A DNA stretch of 64,000 nt from Arthrobacter echini. GTDB lineage: Bacteria > Actinomycetota > Actinomycetes > Actinomycetales > Micrococcaceae. The translations under genes and the position numbers were made by a program. The notes below the pieces were generated by a model. It made no database searches. It was not told the origin of the DNA and saw only the letters and a list, made by a program, of their open reading frames with translations. The first letter of the stretch is position 1. Each line of letters begins with the position of its first letter. The stretch is taken from assembly GCF_004803505.1 (NCBI RefSeq), contig NZ_SSWH01000010.1:1-64000 (forward strand), written 5' to 3'. Below, one piece after another: positions 59,109-64,000 of this stretch.

Positions 59109-60194
59109 ATGAACGAGAACCAGCCTTTCAAGGTCACGACCACCGCTGACATCCTCGCCTACGTCCCGCGCACGCTCGGCTTCCAGCCGCGCGAGTCCCT
59201 CGCCGTTATCACCATGCGCGGGAAGCAGCTTTCCCTGAGCCTCCGGGTGGACCTCCCGGCCGAGACCGCCACCCCGGCCGACTACGCGCAGGGCATCATG
59301 GACTACATCCTCGCCGACACCGCCGCCGACGGCGCCCTGATCTTCGTCTACACCGACGAGGTAGCCGACGCAGCCAAGACCGGCACCAACCACTACGCCA
59401 AGCCCTACATGGCCCATGTGCAGGCCCTCGAAACCGAGATGGAACGCGCAGGCTGGCAGGTACGCGGCGGCTGGCTGATCACCAATCTCGGCTGGATGCC
59501 GTTCTTCTGCGAAGAAGAAGGGTGCTGCATCCTGCAGCAGCACGAAGAGATCCGCGACAGTGCCCTGAACGCGCACATGGTCGTTACCGGGCACACCGTG
59601 GATGAGGACCCGGCCCGGTCCCTGATCGACCCGGCGTTCATCGGCAGCGACACCGCGCACACCACGATCGAGAATGCAGCGTACTGGCTGAACCGGCTGG
59701 ACCCGCAGGACTTCACCCACCCGGCCATGAGCGAAGCCCGCGCCGCGTGGTCGTCGGCGCTGGGCACCACGCCCACCGAGGCCGAGGCATGCGAGTTGGT
59801 GGCATACCTGAAGAACCCGGCGATCCGTGACCGTATCCTCGTGGACATCCTCAGCACCACCGACGACCACGGCGCATTCCTCCAGATCATCGCCGGACGG
59901 TACGAGAGCACCCCGGACTGGAGCCGCGTCGAAGCCATGCAGACCCTGCTGGCGCATCTCCTGCCCTACACCCCGACCGAGGACCGGGCACCGCTGTTCA
60001 CGCTCCTGGGCTGGATCACCTGGCACCAAGGATCATCCTCCATCGCCACCGCCTACATGGAGAAGGCACTCGACATCAGTTCGCAGTACCGGCTGGCACG
60101 GCTGATGAAGGAACTCATCCGCAGGGGAGGCGTGCCACTGACAGCGATGAACGAGCGCACCAGCTACGGCGCGTACTGGAGGAACAAGCACTAA
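59109..60194 (+). CDS. DUF4192 family plasmid protein
   Basis: 361 residues: VTTTADILAYVPRTLGFQPR, ESLAVITMRGKQLSLSLRVD, then DGALIFVYTDEVADAA, WLITNLGWMPFFCEEEGCCI, and the helical C-terminal half with WITWHQGSSSIATAYMEKAL, the DUF4192 signature W-x-x-W-x-x-G. Widespread in actinobacterial chromosomes and plasmids, function unknown. Preceded by leader B. Confidence 0.88.
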   Translation: MNENQPFKVTTTADILAYVPRTLGFQPRESLAVITMRGKQLSLSLRVDLPAETATPADYAQGIMDYILADTAADGALIFVYTDEVADAAKTGTNHYAKPYMAHVQALETEMERAGWQVRGGWLITNLGWMPFFCEEEGCCILQQHEEIRDSALNAHMVVTGHTVDEDPARSLIDPAFIGSDTAHTTIENAAYWLNRLDPQDFTHPAMSEARAAWSSALGTTPTEAEACELVAYLKNPAIRDRILVDILSTTDDHGAFLQIIAGRYESTPDWSRVEAMQTLLAHLLPYTPTEDRAPLFTLLGWITWHQGSSSIATAYMEKALDISSQYRLARLMKELIRRGGVPLTAMNERTSYGAYWRNKH

Positions 60195-60550
60195 CCCGCT
60201 AGGACACCCCTAGCAGCACAGGCCGGGCCGGACACCCACCCCCACGGGAGTCCGGCCCTCTCTGCCGTCCCACCCCGAACACAGACACACGCGCACGAAC
60301 ACACAGGCACAGACGAGCAAGTAAGCGCGCATTCTCGCCCAGGTGAGCGGGCGGCGGCCTCCGCCGCACGCTCCCCCGGCCGCCGCCAGACACGCTGACG
60401 CGACCACACCACACAGCCACGAGCTACACCTGCCTGCCGGCCCCCGAGCAGGCAGGCGCACACGCAGGAGAGCAAGCAGGACGATACACCGCGAAGTGAC
60501 AGGACCAGCACGTACAGTGAACCCACTCCATCAACCAGGAAGAGATAATC
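60195..60550. other. Intergenic region after the DUF4192 gene
   Basis: 356 bp. A hairpin at 60225-60258 (GGGCCGGAC/GTCCGGCCC) probably ends the upstream transcript. The rest is GC-rich with short CA-rich tracts (acacacgcgcacg); no gene supported. Confidence 0.45.
60225..60258 (+). terminator. Hairpin after the DUF4192 gene
   Basis: 9-bp stem GGGCCGGAC (60225-60233) with GTCCGGCCC (60250-60258), no T-tract. Confidence 0.5.
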
Positions 60551-60784
60551 ATGGGACCCGTGGACTTCATCGAACACCCCGCACCACTCCTGGCCATGAG
60601 CCCGGGCCTCGAGGCGAGCATGCAGCTGCACCTACCCGAACTCCAGGCCCCCGGCCTCGAGGACATCCTCGAGGACCGACTCGAGGCCGGCAACCCCTCC
60701 ACGAACGGGACCACCGGGCACAGCTTCGGCCCCGTCGACGTCGCCGGCCCCTCCGAAGCGGCTCAGCGCTTCTTCGAGGACTAA
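60551..60784 (+). CDS. Small acidic plasmid protein (77 aa)
   Basis: 77 residues, MGPVDFIEHPAPLLAMSPGL to SEAAQRFFED; AGGAAG about 9 nt before the ATG supports translation. Acidic and Pro/Leu-rich, no family recognised. The next small gene begins 10 bp after its stop. Confidence 0.5.
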   Translation: MGPVDFIEHPAPLLAMSPGLEASMQLHLPELQAPGLEDILEDRLEAGNPSTNGTTGHSFGPVDVAGPSEAAQRFFED

Positions 60785-60794
60785 CCCCGGCCCG

Positions 60795-60980
60795 GTGGCA
60801 CCCCGAACGCCACGCGCACCGCAGACGCCGGGAACCCCTGCCCTGGCTCAATGCTGGATCTGCCGTGCCACCACGAAGATCCTCGATGAGAGCAGGCCCC
60901 TACCCGAGGGCTGGCTGTACCGGATGATCACCGTCGACGTCGGCCGCTACTACTGCCCCCGCCACGCACATAAAGCCTGA
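60795..60980 (+). CDS. Small zinc-ribbon-like protein (61 aa)
   Basis: 61 residues, GTG start. Two Cys/His pairs, CWICR and YYCPRHAH, separated by about 33 residues suggest a zinc ribbon. A remnant of a relative precedes leader A (54986-55045). Translation start uncertain. Confidence 0.5.
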   Translation: MAPRTPRAPQTPGTPALAQCWICRATTKILDESRPLPEGWLYRMITVDVGRYYCPRHAHKA

Positions 60981-61041
60981 CCAACCAGAACCCACCACGC
61001 AGTCAGCTCCGTGCGTGTTGTGATCCGTTGCCGGCTGGCGG

Positions 61042-61413
61042 TTGTAGTGTTTCCCTGCTCTGCGCTGGCGCTCCGAGCAGGGCTGTGGTCCTGCGCTTCG
61101 CTCCGGCCTGTGATGGCCCCGGTCACTCCTTCGTCGCGCCCGGGTCCAGATGTTTTTTGCTGCTGTCCTTCGGATTATCCGTCCCCGCTCCACACCGTCA
61201 ATCGGCTGCGCCGACAGCACCGGCCAGAAACCTCTACGGCGCTCCTACGTCGCTTACTTCCTCCGAGATTTCTCACCGGCCCTGCCCTACGGGTTGACAG
61301 TGCTCCGTCGGGAACGAGCGAGCGAGCTCGCCAGCAGGCAAAAAACGCACGGGGAAGGGATCCACTGCTGGTCACCAAGGGTCCCGACGCCACCACAACA
61401 AAGGAGCACAACC
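61042..61413 (+). ncRNA. Conserved long 5' leader, copy C
   Basis: Second exact copy of the 372-nt leader (offset 2305 from copy B), here followed by two extra C residues and the ATG of the ParB-like gene. The reading frame of the leader stays open into the gene, but in another phase than in copy B, so an N-terminal extension is not real protein. Confidence 0.7.
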
Positions 61414-61415
61414 CC

Positions 61416-62927
61416 ATGTCTGTTCTGGAACAGATCAATCCCGCCACCCTGACCATCGACGCGAACGTGCGCGCCGAAGCGCAGCTCGACAAGGCGTTCC
61501 TGTCCTCCGTCAAGGAGCACGGAGTCATTCAGCCCGTCGTTGCTCACCGCATCGAGGACGGCACCGTGCACGTCCTGTACGGGCAGCGGCGTACCCTCGC
61601 CGCTGTGGAGAACAACCTCGATACCATCCCGGTGTACGTGGTCGATTCCCTCACCGAAGCCGACCGGCTCGCCAAGCAGATCGTGGAGAACGACCAGCGC
61701 CGCGAACTGACGGACAACGACCGGGCCGAAGCCTTCCACCAGCTGTCCCTGCTCGGTGTATCGGCAACACAGATCGCCCGCAAAACCGGGGCGAAGAAGA
61801 CCGTCGTGGACGCGGCCCTGAAAGTCCGTTCCGACGACACCGCGACCGCGTTCCTCGCCGCAGGGATGACGCTGGACATGGCCGCAGTGATCGAGGAATT
61901 CGCCGGAGACACCGAAGCAATCGAGAAGCTGGAAGCCGCTGCGAAGCAGGCCCCGCAGAGCTTCGACCACACCGCCCAGCGCCTCCGCGACGACCGGAAG
62001 CGGGAGGCAGCGATAGCGGCAGCCAAGGCCGAGGCCGAAGCCGCAGGGTTGGCGATCATCGAGGATTCAGCATTCACGCACTACGACTACAAGGGTCCGA
62101 TTGCTGACATCACCGACCTGCGCACCGCCACGGGGGAGCGGCTGACGGCCGAGGACGCGAACGCCGCCTACGTCCGGTCAACCTACTCAGGAGTCGCGAC
62201 CGCTTACGTCAACACCGATTGGAAGGCAGCAGGGCTCACCAAGCCCGGAGCGCCGCGTGCCGGGAAGATGACCGAGGAAGAGAAAGCCGAACGCCGGACC
62301 GTGATCGAGAACAACAAGGCATGGGACGCCGCTGAGGTGGTGCGCATCGAGTTCGTGAAGGGACTGCTCAAAGCCAAGACCGCGCCGAAGAACGCGCTGC
62401 GGTTCGTCGTGCAGGCCATGGCCTCCCACTCCTACACCGTGGCGAAGGGACTGAACGACGAGAGCGACTTCGCCGCCGAACTGCTCACCGGCAAGGCGAC
62501 GGAGACTCGTTTCGGTGGGAGCCGGGAACTGGTGAAGATCGCCAGCCGCCCGACCGCACGGCATGAAACGAATATCCTCGCCATGGTTCTCGCCGGTTTC
62601 GAGAAGGGCACCTATCGCCAGTCATGGCGCGACGGTGGGGCCTCCACGAAGTTCTACCTGACCCAGCTCGCCACGTGGGGATACAACCTCAGCGACGTGG
62701 AACGCCTGATCACTCACCCAGCCCCCAAGGTTGCACCCGAAGCCGCACCCGAAGAAGCTCCTGCCCCCGAGGACGCGCCCGAGGACGGCACGAGTGAACC
62801 AGACACCGAGCAGGCCGACACCGAGGACATCTACCCCGCCGACGAAGCGGAGGAAGCCGAAGCCTTCGAGGACATCCGAGAAATGGAAGAGGGGATGATC
62901 GCGGAAGAGTACGCGGCCGCCGAGTAG
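61416..62927 (+). CDS. ParB/RepB-type nuclease-domain protein
   Basis: 503 residues. N-terminal ParB_N domain: INPATLTIDANVRAEAQLDK; LSSVKEHGVIQPVVAHRIED; VHVLYGQRRTLAAVENNLDT (the G-x-R-R motif); then the HTH (LLGVSATQIARKTGAKKTVV). A middle region of about 300 residues is unlike chromosomal ParB; the C-terminal 70 are very acidic (PEEAPAPEDAPEDG). Such proteins are common on actinobacterial plasmids, with roles in partition or anti-restriction. ATG chosen with AAAGGAG upstream, after leader C. Confidence 0.88.
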   Translation: MSVLEQINPATLTIDANVRAEAQLDKAFLSSVKEHGVIQPVVAHRIEDGTVHVLYGQRRTLAAVENNLDTIPVYVVDSLTEADRLAKQIVENDQRRELTDNDRAEAFHQLSLLGVSATQIARKTGAKKTVVDAALKVRSDDTATAFLAAGMTLDMAAVIEEFAGDTEAIEKLEAAAKQAPQSFDHTAQRLRDDRKREAAIAAAKAEAEAAGLAIIEDSAFTHYDYKGPIADITDLRTATGERLTAEDANAAYVRSTYSGVATAYVNTDWKAAGLTKPGAPRAGKMTEEEKAERRTVIENNKAWDAAEVVRIEFVKGLLKAKTAPKNALRFVVQAMASHSYTVAKGLNDESDFAAELLTGKATETRFGGSRELVKIASRPTARHETNILAMVLAGFEKGTYRQSWRDGGASTKFYLTQLATWGYNLSDVERLITHPAPKVAPEAAPEEAPAPEDAPEDGTSEPDTEQADTEDIYPADEAEEAEAFEDIREMEEGMIAEEYAAAE

Positions 62928-62936
62928 CCCCGGACA

Positions 62937-62974
62937 CCGGTGGTGCAGGGAGATAGACGGCCCTGCACCACCGG
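62937..62974 (+). terminator. Hairpin after the ParB-like gene
   Basis: Perfect 14-bp stem CCGGTGGTGCAGGG (62937-62950) with 62961-62974, 10-nt loop, no T-tract. Confidence 0.65.
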
Positions 62975-63203
62975 CCCCGGCCACGGGGGGAGGATCGGGC
63001 GGTCAGCTCACCGAAGGTGGGCGGGGCGGTTCGCCGCCGCTACGGGCACCTCGAGCTGTGGTCGCCGGCGACGAACCGCCGTCCTCGCACTCACGCCCAC
63101 CCCGGCCCCCGTGCCGCGCACCATGAACGCGCACCCCGGCCGCGCCACACACCAACACAACCCGGAACAAGAACCACGCACATGCCCGCTGGAGCTTCGC
63201 CCG

Positions 63204-63641
63204 CTACGCGGCCTTCGTCTCAGCAGAGACCTCTTCCGCGATCTCATCCGCTGTCCCCGCCAGCGGTGAGGCAGTCTCCGCGTCCCCGGAATCCGCGGAT
63301 GAAGTGCTCACGACTGCACCCTCAAGAGCCCGCCTCATCTCGGCGGGGCTGAGCCCGAGCCGGGCCGCAACCGCCGCCCGACTCTCGCCGGTGTCGAGCA
63401 TCGCCTGAACCTTCGCACCGGCTCCGGTCGCGGCCGCCTCGGCGTCCTGCTCCGCTTTGGCCAAGATCGCGTCGGCACGCTCGCGCGCCTCGGCGCGGAT
63501 CTGCTCGGCGCGTTCCTCGTGCTCGAAGAACCCCGCCGCCAGGTCGATCAACCGCTCGTGCCGATCGGTGATCTCCTTGGCCTGCTCGCGTGCTCTCTCA
63601 CGTGCCGCGAGCTGCTGCGCCGACTTCCGTGGTGCCGCCAT
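63204..63641 (-). CDS. Plasmid coiled-coil protein with HTH-like segment
   Basis: 145 residues, MAAPRKSAQQLAARERAREQ; a charged helix (HERLIDLAAGFFEHEERAEQ; IRAEARERADAILAKAEQDA) followed by an HTH-like stretch (ESRAAVAARLGLSPAEMRRA) and an acidic tail. GGAAGGG lies 10 nt before the ATG. The fold suggests a DNA-binding accessory protein; exact role unknown. Convergent with the parB-like gene. Confidence 0.65.
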   Translation of the reverse strand: MAAPRKSAQQLAARERAREQAKEITDRHERLIDLAAGFFEHEERAEQIRAEARERADAILAKAEQDAEAAATGAGAKVQAMLDTGESRAAVAARLGLSPAEMRRALEGAVVSTSSADSGDAETASPLAGTADEIAEEVSAETKAA

Positions 63642-64000
63642 GATCTTCGATCCCTTCCATTCATCCGTCCCAACGTCGGGACTTGCATTTCGGGTAAAAA
63701 TCCCACCACCAACCTAACGGTCAGCGCCCCTCAACTCCCGACCACCGCGCCGCGCCCCGACAGCGGGGCACACCGCACCGATGCCGGCGCCGCCGACACC
63801 CGCCGCTCACGCTGCGGGCGCCGGCGGGTGCTCGTCGTTCCGGTGCCGGCCTCCGGCCTGGGCACCGTCACCGAGCTACCCTCACCGACGCCCGACGCCG
63901 GTCAGCAGCATCGCGCGACATCAGGGTTGGTGGGTGTTTTGCTCGTGGTCGCCGGCGATGTTATCCACACGTGGACAGCCCTGAGAGTGCACCGGGTCTC
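63642..64000. other. Right-hand non-coding region with a DnaA-box match
   Basis: 359 bp with no supported gene. TTATCCACA, an exact DnaA box, is at 63961-63969, just inside the window end. A single box is weak evidence for an origin; the region beyond the window would decide. Confidence 0.4.

Noticed and set aside
58845-60194. Longer start for the DUF4192 protein
   Set aside because: Same reason: the extra residues are leader sequence, and AAAGGAG stands 8 nt before the ATG at 59109.
61011-62927. 638-residue version of the ParB-like protein starting inside the leader
   Set aside because: The extension is the 372-nt leader read in one phase. The identical leader before the DUF4192 gene is read in another phase, so no protein sequence is conserved; a good ribosome site precedes the internal ATG.
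63781-63984. 67-codon plus-strand ORF at the right end
   Set aside because: Pro/Ala/Ser-rich composition, no ribosome site, no family; probably chance.

Overview
The window looks like accessory DNA, probably plasmid or a plasmid-borne island, from a high-GC Gram-positive actinobacterium, most likely one of the Micrococcales. Supporting signs are GC-rich codon use, frequent GTG starts, one leaderless promoter, a fused CydDC, actinobacterial families (DUF4192, DUF3093, DUF2236/MpaB, CmtR, YcnI/CopC, VKOR-DsbA), and a backbone at the right end with KfrA-like, ParB-like, SSB and NrdH proteins. No rRNA, tRNA or CRISPR array was seen. The species cannot be told from the sequence alone.

Layout. 1-4.25 kb: insertion-sequence scrap heap (IS3 inserted in IS1380, tandemly duplicated IS1380 5' end, dead IS256). 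4.3-10.8 kb: envelope-lipid cluster with two MprF-like aminoacyl-lipid synthases, an esterase between them and a DMT-type membrane protein. 11-16.7 kb: secreted protein with duplicated PepSY-like repeats, then an overlapping operon dedA-pap2-response regulator-sensor kinase. 16.7-18 kb: dead IS256. 18.2-20 kb: CtaG and a thioredoxin-fold protein lacking CXXC. 20.2-24.1 kb: IS110 scrap and an IS1634-like transposase split by an intact IS21 with a 6-bp target duplication. 24.3-30.4 kb: cytochrome bd operon cydA-cydB-cydDC behind a double palindrome. 30.4-32.7 kb: frameshifted IS256 and a chimeric IS256/IS110 remnant. 32.8-39 kb: two metal regulator/CDF exporter pairs flanking a CopC/YcnI copper cluster. 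39.1-47.2 kb: DsbA-like, VKOR, an intact ISL3 with an 8-bp target duplication, DUF6153-like, CcdA, TlpA/ResA, ResB and DUF3093. 47.2-52.8 kb: IS256 scrap, truncated methyltransferase, an in-frame IS110::IS1081-like chimeric transposase, and a Tn402/Tn5053-type remnant (tniB end, tniQ, terminal repeats, resolvase). 52.8-64 kb: plasmid backbone with HNH protein, MpaB-like oxygenase, NrdH, SSB, KfrA-like, DUF4192 and ParB-like proteins.

The cargo is coherent: envelope lipid remodelling and undecaprenyl-phosphate handling under a two-component system, a terminal oxidase with its thiol exporter, copper and zinc/cadmium handling, and extracytoplasmic thiol chemistry plus part of System II cytochrome c assembly (no CcsA seen).

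The most unusual signals are: (1) a 372-nt leader, identical upstream of the DUF4192 and ParB-like genes and diverged upstream of a third gene, with compensatory changes in two predicted hairpins; (2) an in-frame transposase chimera joining the IS110 N-terminal RuvC-like part to an IS1081-type DDE domain, with a second IS256/IS110 join elsewhere; (3) two IS256 copies sharing a small hairpin insertion that replaces the first catalytic Asp.
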